Shown piece by piece: positions 6,683-15,662 of a stretch of DNA of 58,254 nucleotides. The stretch is from Haemophilus quentini (lineage in GTDB: Bacteria; Pseudomonadota; Gammaproteobacteria; Enterobacterales; Pasteurellaceae), in the NCBI GenBank assembly GCA_001752465.1, contig MDJB01000007.1:1-58254 (forward strand), written 5' to 3'. How positions within the stretch are numbered: the stretch's first letter is position 1; the number at the start of each line of letters is the position of its first letter. The notes under the pieces are model-generated. The model worked only from the letters and a program-made list of their open reading frames with translations, had not been told where the DNA came from and made no database searches. Both the position numbers and the translations under genes were made by a program.

Positions 6683-9600
6683 CTACTTCTCTAAATGAAC
6701 ATTCTCATAAATCTGTTTTGCCAAGCGGCGACAGACTTTATGTTTAATTTGAGGGTTATTTAGTACTTTAGCAACACTTTCACCAAACTGTTCGAACAGT
6801 CCAACCAGCAAATCATCAATCCTTGTGTTGAAATAATCCATAAATGATGACAAAGGATTGTTGTTGGCGGCATCGACAATATCAGGATTCTCGCGAGCAA
6901 ATTTTTCGACAGATTCAAAAAATAGCTGATCTGCTAATGTAAACTCAGTTGTAAAGGCTTCGTTCAGTTCTTTGATGAGTTTATCCAATTCTTCAGTAAG
7001 GCTCACTTGGCCAGTACCTACATCAGTAGAGCCTTTTTGTGGTTCAGCCTCTCCTTCGTTCAGTTTGATAGAGCCTTCCCCGATTTGTTGCAAGCGGTAG
7101 TATTGCAAAATCGCCATTTTGGATAAATCCAATTTTTCGCTTTGCTTGCCTCGTGGAAGTTTCATCATCAAGGCTTTGAGATAGACATAGCGTTTTTCAT
7201 GTATAGAATCAGCATATGGCAGAATCTGCGAAACAAACAAATAGAGATTCAAATAGCTCTGAAGCTGGCTTTTAAAGAGCTTTTGTTGTTCTTCATTATG
7301 CTTAGGGTCGTCTGAAATATGCTTATATTTTTCAATTGCCTTATCAATGACTGCGTTAAGCTTTTTATGGTCACTATTGGTAGGCGTTGTTCGTCCGCTA
7401 AACCAAATATTTGCAAACTCATCGATATCACTTTGCGTATAAATTTTCCATTCATCCAACGTGTTGCCTAAACAGGCCAACTTCTCATCACTCGGGATAT
7501 CGCCTAATGCTGTGCGTTGGTAATAAGGTTTAAAGGCATCATAGATTGCTTCATGATCGTTGACAAAATCCAGTACAAACGTATCTTCTTTGCCTTTTGC
7601 CGTACGGTTTAAACGAGAAAGCGTTTGTACCGCCTGTACGCCAGACAACACTTTATCGACAAACATGGTGTGCAATAAGGGCTGGTCAAAGCCTGTTTGA
7701 TATTTATCGGCAACCAAAAGCACCTGATAATTATCACAGTCAAACTGTTCGGGCAATTCAGTTTCTTTAATACCACCATTCATGCTTGGTTCAGAATATT
7801 CTTTTTCGGTTTGTTCCGACAGAATCACTTTGCCGGAGAACGCCACTAGTGATTTAATCCCTTCATAACCTTTTTCAGCAATATACTCATCAAATGCCAA
7901 TTTATAGCGAACGGCAGCTTCACGCGAACTCGTGACTACCATGGCTTTAGCATAGCCACCAATTTTATGGCGAGTTACAGACTGGAAATGCTCAATAATA
8001 ATTTCAACCTTCTGACTGATTGCGCTTGTATGCAAATTCACAAAACGCATCAGCTCTTTTTTCGCTTTATGCTTCGGCAACTCAATATCGCTATCAGCAG
8101 TCCGCAATAAACGGAAATATTGTTTATAGGTCGCATAATTTGCCAATACGTCCAAAATAAAACCTTCTTCGATCGCCTGTTTCATGCTGTAGCTATGGAA
8201 TGGGGTTTCACCCTGCTCGTTCGGCTCATCAAACAAAGCCAAAGTTTTCCATTTTGGCGTAGCGGTAAAAGCAAAAAAGCTCAAATTATCTTGGCGGCAA
8301 CGTTTGAATTGTTCGCGCAGGATATTTTTTTGAACCTCAATATCGGCTTGTTCATCCTCATCCAGATCTAAAAATTCAGCAGCAATCGCAGCTTCAATCC
8401 CGCTTTTGTTTAAGACTTGACGCAACTCGCCGGCGGTTTCACCCGTTTGTGAACTGTGTGCCTCATCCACAATGACCGCAAAGCGTTTGCCCTCGGTATC
8501 AAGCGAAATGTGTTCGCCCTGTTTTGCCTTGGTTTGAATGCTGTGCATCACATAAGGGAATTTTTGAATCGTTGTGATGATAATCGGCACATTTGCCGCA
8601 AGGGCAGCCGTAAGCTGATGGGTATCCTTATCAATTTTCTGCACCACGCCATCGGTTTGCTCAAATTGTGCGACGGTTTCTTGCAACTGTCTGTCTAATA
8701 CCACGCGGTCGGTAACGATAATCACCGAATTAAAAATCTTTTCATCATCGGCATTATGCAAAGAAGCCAAATGATGCGCCAGCCATGCAATCGTATTGGA
8801 TTTGCCGGAGCCTGCCGAATGCTGAATCAGATAGTTTTTCCCTGCACCGTGCGTTTTAGTATGGGCAATCAATTTTCTTACTGCATCAAGCTGATGGAAC
8901 CGCGGAAAAATCATGCTTTCACTGGTAATATAGCGAAAGCCTGAATCCGTGCGGATTTTTCGTTCTTCACGGCTCAAATGTAAAAAACGTCCAATCAATT
9001 CCATTAAACTATCTTTACGCAACACCTCGCGCCACAAATAAGCGGTTCGCACATCGTTTTCAACCGGCGGATTCCCTTTGCCATCGTTAAAACCACGGTT
9101 AAACGGCAAAAAGCGTGTATTCTCGCCCTCAAGCTTGGTGGTCATATAAACTTCTTGTGTATCCACCGCAAAATGCACCAACGCGCGTTTTTTAAATTCA
9201 AATAACTTGCCTTGAGGATTGCGCTCTTTACGGTATTGATACTTCGCATCTTCCACCGTCCAGCCGGTTGCTGACATCTCGTTTTTCAGCTCAATCGTGC
9301 TGACAGGAATACCGTTTACCGAAATCACCATATCAATCCGCTCATTATATTCAGTGATCACTTGGCGGGTAATTTTGACGATATTCGCATCGTATTGCTG
9401 TTGTGAGGTTTCATTTAAAGTGGAATTGGGGGCAAAATACGCCATTTTTGCCGTGCGGTTTGCCACTCGGAAACCATTACGCAGCACATTCAGGCTGCCT
9501 TTAATGTTTAATTCTTGATTCAGCGCTTTGATAAGCTCATCTTGCGCTTTATCTTTAAACAGCATTTCCAAACGATCCCATAATTTGGGCTGGGTCGTCT

Positions 9601-9733
9601 GAATAAATGCCACGGCATCAGCTGGGAAAAGTGCGGTCGATTTTTCATAATCTTTTGCCAAACCCTGTTGATAACCGCCTTCCGTTAACAGGCTGTGTTC
9701 GATTTCATTTTCAAAGTGTTGTTCGGTGTGCAT
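6683..9733 (-). CDS. hsdR: Type I restriction enzyme, R subunit (HsdR)
   Basis: 1016 residues, start at 9733 with GGGAG upstream. The motor and nuclease subunit of a type I restriction-modification enzyme: it translocates DNA using ATP and cuts unmodified DNA. The N-terminal nuclease shows a PD-(D/E)XK pattern (D134, then E148-L-K150). The helicase motor has Walker A SAGSGKS at 306-312, DEAH at 423-426, TATP at 490-493 and QTLSRLNR further on. The C-terminal part is helical and binds the methylase core. Last gene of the operon, 54 bases after hsdS. It carries Haemophilus uptake sequence AAGTGCGGT at 9629-9637 and GGGTCGTCTGAA, close to a Neisseria DUS dialect, at 7305 and 9592. Full length and apparently intact. 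Confidence 0.95.
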   Translation of the reverse strand: MHTEQHFENEIEHSLLTEGGYQQGLAKDYEKSTALFPADAVAFIQTTQPKLWDRLEMLFKDKAQDELIKALNQELNIKGSLNVLRNGFRVANRTAKMAYFAPNSTLNETSQQQYDANIVKITRQVITEYNERIDMVISVNGIPVSTIELKNEMSATGWTVEDAKYQYRKERNPQGKLFEFKKRALVHFAVDTQEVYMTTKLEGENTRFLPFNRGFNDGKGNPPVENDVRTAYLWREVLRKDSLMELIGRFLHLSREERKIRTDSGFRYITSESMIFPRFHQLDAVRKLIAHTKTHGAGKNYLIQHSAGSGKSNTIAWLAHHLASLHNADDEKIFNSVIIVTDRVVLDRQLQETVAQFEQTDGVVQKIDKDTHQLTAALAANVPIIITTIQKFPYVMHSIQTKAKQGEHISLDTEGKRFAVIVDEAHSSQTGETAGELRQVLNKSGIEAAIAAEFLDLDEDEQADIEVQKNILREQFKRCRQDNLSFFAFTATPKWKTLALFDEPNEQGETPFHSYSMKQAIEEGFILDVLANYATYKQYFRLLRTADSDIELPKHKAKKELMRFVNLHTSAISQKVEIIIEHFQSVTRHKIGGYAKAMVVTSSREAAVRYKLAFDEYIAEKGYEGIKSLVAFSGKVILSEQTEKEYSEPSMNGGIKETELPEQFDCDNYQVLLVADKYQTGFDQPLLHTMFVDKVLSGVQAVQTLSRLNRTAKGKEDTFVLDFVNDHEAIYDAFKPYYQRTALGDIPSDEKLACLGNTLDEWKIYTQSDIDEFANIWFSGRTTPTNSDHKKLNAVIDKAIEKYKHISDDPKHNEEQQKLFKSQLQSYLNLYLFVSQILPYADSIHEKRYVYLKALMMKLPRGKQSEKLDLSKMAILQYYRLQQIGEGSIKLNEGEAEPQKGSTDVGTGQVSLTEELDKLIKELNEAFTTEFTLADQLFFESVEKFARENPDIVDAANNNPLSSFMDYFNTRIDDLLVGLFEQFGESVAKVLNNPQIKHKVCRRLAKQIYENVHLEK

Positions 9734-9787
9734 CCGTTTGCTCCCATTTTATTGATTACAAGGTGGGTTTGAATCCAACTATACCCT

Positions 9788-11086
9788 TTATTCATCGGTG
9801 ACTTTAATTTTTCCGGTTACTGCCTGCGTAATTAACGCCGTGCGGTATTCTTTCAGACGGCCTATGGTTTGATTGACCGTATCACACAAGCGGTCGATTT
9901 TGGCGGTTTCTTGATCAAGGTAATCTGCAATGGATATTTGCTCATTCTTAGGAGGAATAGAGATTTTTAACATTGCAAATTTTTCTCTTGGTAATTCCAT
10001 AAATGTTGAACCTTGACCAAAACTATTCAATGTCGTCTTATTGGCATATAACCAATAATATAAATAATTCACATCATTAGGAGCTAATACTTCCAATAAA
10101 AAACAGCCTTGATTAACTACTGCAGGAAGCAACGTAATTGCTAAATGCCCAATTGGTGCACGTTTGGATAAAGCAATACTTTTAGCTGGAGCTAATGAAA
10201 CACCGCAATTTTCATACCCTTCCTTCGTAATCATTTTCAGGCTGGTTGAAATTTCCTTATTTTGGTTATCTCCTAAATCCTTTGGAGTAAACCAAACAAT
10301 TTCATCTCCCCAATAATCAGGCTCAGAAGTTTTTGGTGTTGCTCCGTTATGAATTTTGAAAATTTGGTTGCTATGTTTTATATCCCAATGCGCCGGCACA
10401 TCCCCTAACCATTCTATGCCACTATTTTTCATCGGAGCTGCGGAATTTAAGCCTTTGGTTACGGCATGGGTAATCACGGCGGTACGCTGTTCGGCGAGCT
10501 TTTCAAGCAGCGTTTGTTGCTTATCAATCAGCGCATCGATTTCACCGAGCTTGGTGTCTAAGTAGTGGGCGATGGTAGTTTGTTCTTTCGGAGAGGGAAG
10601 AGCAATTTTTATTGCACCTACTGTATCTGTATTCAGATTTAGTTGAGTTCCCATTTTTCCTAAGCCCAAATATGGCTGCCCTGAGCTGAAAATATAATAC
10701 AAAAATTTCATATTATGTTTATATTCTGGGAAGTAAACAAATCCATCGTGAATACAAGCCTTTATTTTTGTAATAATTGGTTTGCCTACACTTCCAGCGA
10801 TACTTAAAAATAGACTATTGGGTTGCAAAGGAACACTAAAAGATTTACCTAAATCAGATAATCGTTGTGTTGTTTCCAACAAATACATGTTACTTGCGGT
10901 TACATCTGCAATTCTTACCCAAGCATATTCACCATCATCGTCAAAATAATCAGGATTATCAATCGGTCTTGGTGACGCTCCTCTTTTTACTTGGCTTAAT
11001 CGTTTTATTGATAAAGTTTTCCAATGCTCCGGCAGTTCCCCCAACCAAGGTATACCGCTGTCTTTATATCTTTCGTATCTGTTCAT
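9788..11086 (-). CDS. hsdS: Type I restriction enzyme, specificity subunit (HsdS)
   Basis: 432 residues. I place the start at 11086 (MNRYERYKDSGIPWLGELPEHW) because this is where the family begins; an ATG at 11110 is in frame. Two halves each begin with the same signature (YKDSGIPWLGELPEHW and MKNSGIEWLGDVPAHW), each followed by a target recognition domain and a conserved coiled helix (TTIAHYLDTKLGEIDALI; ISIADYLDQETAKIDRL). Each domain reads half of a split DNA site. Together with HsdM it makes the modification enzyme. An exact AG-DUS (TTCAGACGGCCT read on this strand) lies at 9852-9863 within the C-terminal helix. Confidence 0.93.
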   Translation of the reverse strand: MNRYERYKDSGIPWLGELPEHWKTLSIKRLSQVKRGASPRPIDNPDYFDDDGEYAWVRIADVTASNMYLLETTQRLSDLGKSFSVPLQPNSLFLSIAGSVGKPIITKIKACIHDGFVYFPEYKHNMKFLYYIFSSGQPYLGLGKMGTQLNLNTDTVGAIKIALPSPKEQTTIAHYLDTKLGEIDALIDKQQTLLEKLAEQRTAVITHAVTKGLNSAAPMKNSGIEWLGDVPAHWDIKHSNQIFKIHNGATPKTSEPDYWGDEIVWFTPKDLGDNQNKEISTSLKMITKEGYENCGVSLAPAKSIALSKRAPIGHLAITLLPAVVNQGCFLLEVLAPNDVNYLYYWLYANKTTLNSFGQGSTFMELPREKFAMLKISIPPKNEQISIADYLDQETAKIDRLCDTVNQTIGRLKEYRTALITQAVTGKIKVTDE

Positions 11087-11177
11087 TTTAAATCTCGTTG
11101 TCGATATCATCGCAGGGAAGTTTCAACTGTCCCCCACGATGATAGTTTGCAAAATCCGGAAAATTTCCGACCGCTTG

Positions 11178-13460
11178 TTATTGCAAATTCCCCAGTATTT
11201 GCATGATTTCTTGTTCCAAAGCGTTGATTTCGGCTTTGATAACCGCTAAATCACGCGGCGGCTGGTATTCATAAAAATGACGGTTAATCGGAATTTCAAA
11301 GCCGAGTTTGGTTTTGCCCTCATCTACCCACGCATCCGGCACATGCGGCAAGACTTCAGCTTTCATATACTCTTGCACCGTTGGACGAAGTGCGGTCAAT
11401 AAATCGTCCAAATTCGTTTCATTGTCGTAGCCCAAACTTAATGGGAATGGCATTTCAGATGGCATCGGTACAAGTTCGCTATCGCGCAGTTGTGAATCGG
11501 CTTCTTTATTGCCTTTGCTATCAGTGCAGATATCAGCGGTTTGGTCACGTTCGCTTAAGGCTTCTAAAATCGCTTTTTTCAGCAGTGCGCCAATGGTGAA
11601 ATCTAAGGCTTTTAAGGCTGGATTTAACACTTTTAAAAATGCCTCACGATTTTTATATAATTCATCGCCCAAGCCATTTAATGCGGCAATAATAGCGTTT
11701 TGCTGCGCAGCGCCAATGGCTTCATCAGCTTTAATCTGCGCTTCGTCTTTGAGTTTTTTGCTTTTGGCTAAATTTACAAAAGCGGTTTGTTCCCACAGTT
11801 TTTCAATGCGTTCTGCGCTGGCTTGGAAATTGAGGCGCAACGGACGTTCTACCGTGATTTTCAAATAAGCAAAATCTTGGTTGCTAAAAATCTTGCTGTC
11901 TTTGGTTTCGGCAAAATTGGCATACAGTTTGGTAATCTCTGCGATATGCTGTTCTGACAATTCGTTGCGTTTATTGCCGAGCGATTTTTGCATTTTTTGG
12001 AAATACTGTGTCGCATTAATCAGCTGCACTTTGCCTTGTCGTTTCGCGCTTTTCTTATTCGATAAAATCCAAATATAAGTATAAATACCAGTGTTGTAGA
12101 ACATTTGATCCGGTAGCGCGATAACGGCTTCAAGCAGGTCGTTTTCAATTACATAACGGCGAATATTGCTTTCACCGCTTCCGGCATCGCCGGTAAACAA
12201 CGGCGAGCCGTTAAATACCACGGCAATGCGCGAGCCTTGACCGTCTTTTTCAGGCTGCTTCATTTTTCTCATCATATGTTGCAAAAAGAGGAGCGAACCA
12301 TCGTTGATACGCGGCAGGCCAGCCCCGAAACGCCCGTTAAAGCCTTTATCGGCGTATTCTTCTTTGACGTAATCTTCTTGGATTTTCCATTCCACACCAA
12401 AAGGCGGATTGGCAAACATATAATCAAAGCGTTTGCTTGGGTGTCCATCATGCGGGGTATAACCATTGCCTTTATCTTTGGCATTTTTTACCCCTAAGGT
12501 ATCGCCGAAAATAATGTTTTCAGCAGGCTCGTCTTTAATCAATAAATCGGCACAACAGATGGCATAAGATTCGTTGTTATACTCCTGCCCGTATAAGCCG
12601 AGATTGATATTTTGGTTAAATCCTTTTAGGGCTTTTTCAGATTCGGAAAGCATACCGCCGGTACCGCAGGTCGGGTCGTAGATTTCACGGTATACGCCAG
12701 ATTTAGACAATTCTTGATGATCTTCTTCAAACGCAATATTAACCATAAGGCGGATGACTTCACGCGGGGTAAAGTGATCCCCTGCCTCTTCATTTGCTTG
12801 TTCGTTAAATTTACGAATTAATTCTTCAAACAAATAGCCCATTTGCGAGTTCGAAATGATATCTGGCGACAGTGTTAATCCATGAGATTGTAAATCGCCG
12901 ATAAAGGTTTGCAGGACTTTATACAGACGATTGGCTTCATCGAGTTTGTCGATTTCTTTTTCAAATTCAAATTTGTCAAAGATATCTTTGGCCTTGTAAG
13001 AAAAACCGTTGATGTATTGAATTAAATTAGTGCGGATGTGGTCCGGGTCATCCAATAAACGAGCAAGATTAAAACCGCTGACGTTATACAGCGTTTGATT
13101 GCGGTTAGAACCAATAATTGCAGTTAATTCGCGATCAAGTTGGTTATTAAAAATCTGAATCTTGGCTTTTTTCTGATTTTCTAGATTTTCTTTTTTTGCC
13201 TCATCAGTTTCTGCATTTATTTTAGCATCAAGAATACTTAACTCATTATTAAATAAAGATTGTTTTGCCTGATACTGTGTTTTCATTGCATCTACATGCT
13301 TAAATAAAATAGCATCAAAACGAGCAAGCACAATCAAAGGCAACATCACGCGGCGATATTGCGGCGGACGGTAAGTCCCACGAAGTCCATTAGCAATATT
13401 CCAGATAATTGAAACAAGCGTACTGTGATGAGGGTGTTGTTGGATATTTTCAGTGTTCAT
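11178..13460 (-). CDS. hsdM: Type I restriction enzyme, methyltransferase subunit (HsdM)
   Basis: 760 residues, start at 13460 with AAGGAA upstream. N6-adenine methyltransferase. The N-terminal helical domain contains a charged coiled region near 60-110. GDHFTPREV at 228-236 is the class signature, DPTCGTGG at 262-269 is the SAM-binding motif I, and NPPF at 351-354 is the catalytic motif IV. It is longer than classical HsdM (about 500-550) because of a C-terminal extension ending in a helix (VIKAEINALEQEIMQILGNLQ) likely to contact HsdS. It carries a Haemophilus uptake sequence at 11388-11396. It follows the HsdS-like gene by 9 bases and precedes hsdS. Confidence 0.94.
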   Translation of the reverse strand: MNTENIQQHPHHSTLVSIIWNIANGLRGTYRPPQYRRVMLPLIVLARFDAILFKHVDAMKTQYQAKQSLFNNELSILDAKINAETDEAKKENLENQKKAKIQIFNNQLDRELTAIIGSNRNQTLYNVSGFNLARLLDDPDHIRTNLIQYINGFSYKAKDIFDKFEFEKEIDKLDEANRLYKVLQTFIGDLQSHGLTLSPDIISNSQMGYLFEELIRKFNEQANEEAGDHFTPREVIRLMVNIAFEEDHQELSKSGVYREIYDPTCGTGGMLSESEKALKGFNQNINLGLYGQEYNNESYAICCADLLIKDEPAENIIFGDTLGVKNAKDKGNGYTPHDGHPSKRFDYMFANPPFGVEWKIQEDYVKEEYADKGFNGRFGAGLPRINDGSLLFLQHMMRKMKQPEKDGQGSRIAVVFNGSPLFTGDAGSGESNIRRYVIENDLLEAVIALPDQMFYNTGIYTYIWILSNKKSAKRQGKVQLINATQYFQKMQKSLGNKRNELSEQHIAEITKLYANFAETKDSKIFSNQDFAYLKITVERPLRLNFQASAERIEKLWEQTAFVNLAKSKKLKDEAQIKADEAIGAAQQNAIIAALNGLGDELYKNREAFLKVLNPALKALDFTIGALLKKAILEALSERDQTADICTDSKGNKEADSQLRDSELVPMPSEMPFPLSLGYDNETNLDDLLTALRPTVQEYMKAEVLPHVPDAWVDEGKTKLGFEIPINRHFYEYQPPRDLAVIKAEINALEQEIMQILGNLQ

Positions 13461-13469
13461 GATGATTCC

Positions 13470-14054
13470 TTAGTTTTTCATTAAAAGTTGTTCGGCTAAA
13501 GCATTGTTGTATTCATGACGAAGTTGAATCAATTGCTCTAAGTATTGTTTTTCTCTCTGTGCGTGTAAGTGGCGTTCAATGATCTCTTTTTGTTGCGCTA
13601 GAGTGGGGACAGCAACAGGCAATTCTTTCACTACTCCTACCGTAGTAATTGGTAGTGAACTGCCTCTTGATGCCGAAGAAAAATAATTTTTAGCAGCCAT
13701 TGCATTATTTAGATACCAAACCATAAATTCCGGTAAAACTGTCCCTTCTATTATATTGATGATAATAAAAGAATTACTCGCTACGACTTTATCTTCAATA
13801 TCGCCTTTAAACAGGTATGCTGCTAGCTCGCCTCGTGATGTTAATAAAATAGCATTATGCGATAAATATTGTGGTTTTGAATCGTATCGCCATTCAATAC
13901 CAGTCAAAAGATCAATATCGATTTGGTGGTTTTGCTTTGATAAATCTTTTATCTGCACAGCTTTCACTTCACCATATTCCAGATAATCAATTGATTCTCT
14001 AATGGTAAAACCAGAGTTAAGCTGGGCGAGATGTTTAAGTAAAATGGTTTTCAT
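13470..14054 (-). CDS. Single-domain HsdS-like specificity protein
   Basis: 194 residues, about half a normal HsdS. Residues 1-150 form one target recognition domain (HLAQLNSGFTIRES, VKAVQIKDL, SSASRGSSLPITTVGVVKEL), and the last 40 residues form the helix that normally connects the two halves (AQQKEIIERHLHAQREKQYL). It ends cleanly, so it is a half-size subunit rather than a fragment broken by a stop. Half-size HsdS proteins can act as dimers; here a complete HsdS also exists two genes away. It could give the methylase a second specificity or compete with HsdS. Start at 14054, 3 bases after the leader gene. Confidence 0.8.
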   Translation of the reverse strand: MKTILLKHLAQLNSGFTIRESIDYLEYGEVKAVQIKDLSKQNHQIDIDLLTGIEWRYDSKPQYLSHNAILLTSRGELAAYLFKGDIEDKVVASNSFIIINIIEGTVLPEFMVWYLNNAMAAKNYFSSASRGSSLPITTVGVVKELPVAVPTLAQQKEIIERHLHAQREKQYLEQLIQLRHEYNNALAEQLLMKN

Positions 14055-14057
14055 CGT

Positions 14058-14339
14058 TTAGTTATCCACATCGCAAATATCATTATAATTAAAGGAAATA
14101 ATACTTCCTGCGTAACGGCTGTAATCATTAAAAGTTTTAATTTTTGATCCTTCTCTTACCTGATTAAATCTGGCTTTACCTGTTTGGTTACCCTTATCCA
14201 AACCTATAACTGTTAATTCTGAATGCATAGAAAATTGGTTTTCATCAAAAACTAGCTCTAAAATAATCTCGTCGCCAACTTTTAAACGTTCTAACTTAGA
14301 TTGAATATTTCTGTGGGATAGGGTTTGTACTTTAATCAT
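14058..14339 (-). CDS. 93-residue protein leading the hsd operon (unknown)
   Basis: Start at 14339 with GAGAGG upstream. I do not recognise a family. It is strand-rich with no membrane segment or signal peptide: MIKVQTLSHRNIQSKLERLK, VGDEIILELVFDENQFSMHS, then a basic glycine-containing stretch (KGNQTGKARFNQVREGSK) and an acidic end (YNDICDVDN). The pattern could fit a small beta-barrel nucleic-acid binding protein, but this is a guess. It is the first gene of the operon and sits behind the only visible promoter, so it is co-transcribed with the HsdS-like gene, hsdM, hsdS and hsdR. A regulatory or anti-restriction role is possible. Confidence 0.65.
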   Translation of the reverse strand: MIKVQTLSHRNIQSKLERLKVGDEIILELVFDENQFSMHSELTVIGLDKGNQTGKARFNQVREGSKIKTFNDYSRYAGSIISFNYNDICDVDN

Positions 14340-14437
14340 AACTACCTCTCTAACTTAAATTAAAAATTTCTTGTGGATTAAACCTGATTAATTATTACAA
14401 TGTGCAGTAGATAAATAAGTGAGATTTAAAATATGTA

Positions 14438-14450
14438 GGTATAGTATACC
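14438..14450. promoter_or_regulatory. Operator-like palindrome GGTATAGTATACC over the -10
   Basis: GGTATA, a central G, then TATACC: a perfect 6+1+6 palindrome that covers the -10 of the hsd promoter. A protein bound here would block transcription. The binding protein is not known; the 93-residue gene product is one candidate. Confidence 0.5.
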
Positions 14451-14469
14451 CATCTCGTACCTCTGTCAA
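14441..14469 (-). promoter_or_regulatory. Promoter of the hsd operon
   Basis: On the minus strand TTGACA (plus 14464-14469) is followed after 17 bases by TACTAT, with TATACT two bases earlier as an alternative. The consensus -35 suggests strong activity. The start codon of the 93-residue gene lies about 100 bases downstream. Confidence 0.7.
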
Positions 14470-14499
14470 CTCACTTTTTCTTATACTGTAAGGTTTATA

Positions 14500-14534
14500 A
14501 ATTTAGAAAAGATCATTACTATCTTTTCTAAATT
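14500..14534. repeat. Perfect 14-base inverted repeat upstream of the hsd promoter
   Basis: AATTTAGAAAAGAT, a seven-base loop CATTACT, then ATCTTTTCTAAATT. There is no T tail on either side, so it is not a usual terminator. It lies about 30 bases upstream of the -35 and could be a second protein-binding site. Confidence 0.55.
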
Positions 14535-14608
14535 ATGAAAATAAAAACGATTAGCATATATCAATGGAGACTGCATAATTCAATAGAATACACTCCCCTA
14601 ATAAAAAC

Positions 14609-14638
14609 TAAAGCCTTGATTATCAAGGCTTTAATTTT
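14609..14638 (-). terminator. Terminator of the nik-hyp operon
   Basis: TAAAGCCTTGA, loop TTA, TCAAGGCTTTA, an 11-base perfect stem with T-rich flanks on both sides, just after the hypE stop. Confidence 0.8.
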
Positions 14639-14647
14639 ATCTAATCA

Positions 14648-15661
14648 TTAACAAATTCTCGGCAGCGGTTCATTTGTTGGTAAATCTAACAATCGACTTT
14701 GTCCAAAAATGCCCACTAAACGCACTTTTTTATCGGTTGTTACTTCACCAATTATAGCAGCATTTTCACCTAATGGATGACGACGAAGTGCAGTCAAAAT
14801 TTCTGGTGTTTTTTCGGCTGAGGCAACAATAACAAGCTTTCCTTCATTAGCGAAGTTTAATGCTTCAAGACCAAGTAATTCACAAATTCCACGCACTTCT
14901 TGGCGAATTGGTAAGGCTTGTTCATCAATATTAATACCTAGCTGTTGCGCTTGTGCAAATTCATGCAAAACAGCATTGACCCCCCCACGGGTCGCATCTC
15001 GAACCGCTTTTACGCCATCTACTTCACGTAAATTTTCAATTAGTGGATAAAGCACCGCACAATCACTGTGAAGATCCGTTTGGATACCCAGTTTTTCACG
15101 TAAATTTAAGATTGTTGCGCCATGATCCCCAATGGTGCCGCTAACAATGATTTTATCGCCTGTTTGAATTTTATGAACGCCCCAATCCAAATTTTGAGGA
15201 ATAACACCAATTCCACTGGTATTGATAAAAATCTTATCCACTGCGCCTTTTTGTACCACTTTTGTATCACCAGTAACAACCTGAATGCCCGCTGCTTTTG
15301 CGGTTTCTGCCATTGATTGAATAACTGCTTTAAGATCCGCAAGTGGCAATCCTTCTTCTAAAATAAAGCCACAGGATAAATATTTTGGTATCGCACCGCA
15401 CACCGCTACATCATTTGCCGTGCCGCACACCGCTAATTTCCCGATGTTACCACCAGAGAAAAAAATGGGATCAATTACAAAACTATCCGTACTAAATGAC
15501 AATGTTTCGCCTTGCTTTGCTAATTCGGTTAATGGAATTCTTGCCTGATCTTCCCCTTGCGCCAAAATAGGATTCGCAAAGGCTTCAACAAAATAATCTT
15601 GGATCAATTTCTGCATGGCAGCACCGCCATTGCCGTGCGCCATAGTAATAAATTCGCTCAT
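14648..15661 (-). CDS. hypE: Hydrogenase maturation protein HypE
   Basis: 337 residues from the ATG at 15661, chosen because GGAGAG precedes it and the hypD stop is one base away; an in-frame ATG at 15694 lies inside hypD. HypE dehydrates a carbamoyl group on its own C-terminal cysteine to thiocyanate, the source of cyanide for the NiFe hydrogenase centre. The end PRIC with the final Cys is the expected acceptor. The PurM-like ATP-binding fold shows HGNGGAAM near the start, STDSFVIDP, and DATRGGVNAV. Last gene of the nik-hyp operon. HypF, which loads the carbamoyl group, is not in the window. Confidence 0.95.
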   Translation of the reverse strand: MSEFITMAHGNGGAAMQKLIQDYFVEAFANPILAQGEDQARIPLTELAKQGETLSFSTDSFVIDPIFFSGGNIGKLAVCGTANDVAVCGAIPKYLSCGFILEEGLPLADLKAVIQSMAETAKAAGIQVVTGDTKVVQKGAVDKIFINTSGIGVIPQNLDWGVHKIQTGDKIIVSGTIGDHGATILNLREKLGIQTDLHSDCAVLYPLIENLREVDGVKAVRDATRGGVNAVLHEFAQAQQLGINIDEQALPIRQEVRGICELLGLEALNFANEGKLVIVASAEKTPEILTALRRHPLGENAAIIGEVTTDKKVRLVGIFGQSRLLDLPTNEPLPRIC

Positions 15662-15662
15662 T

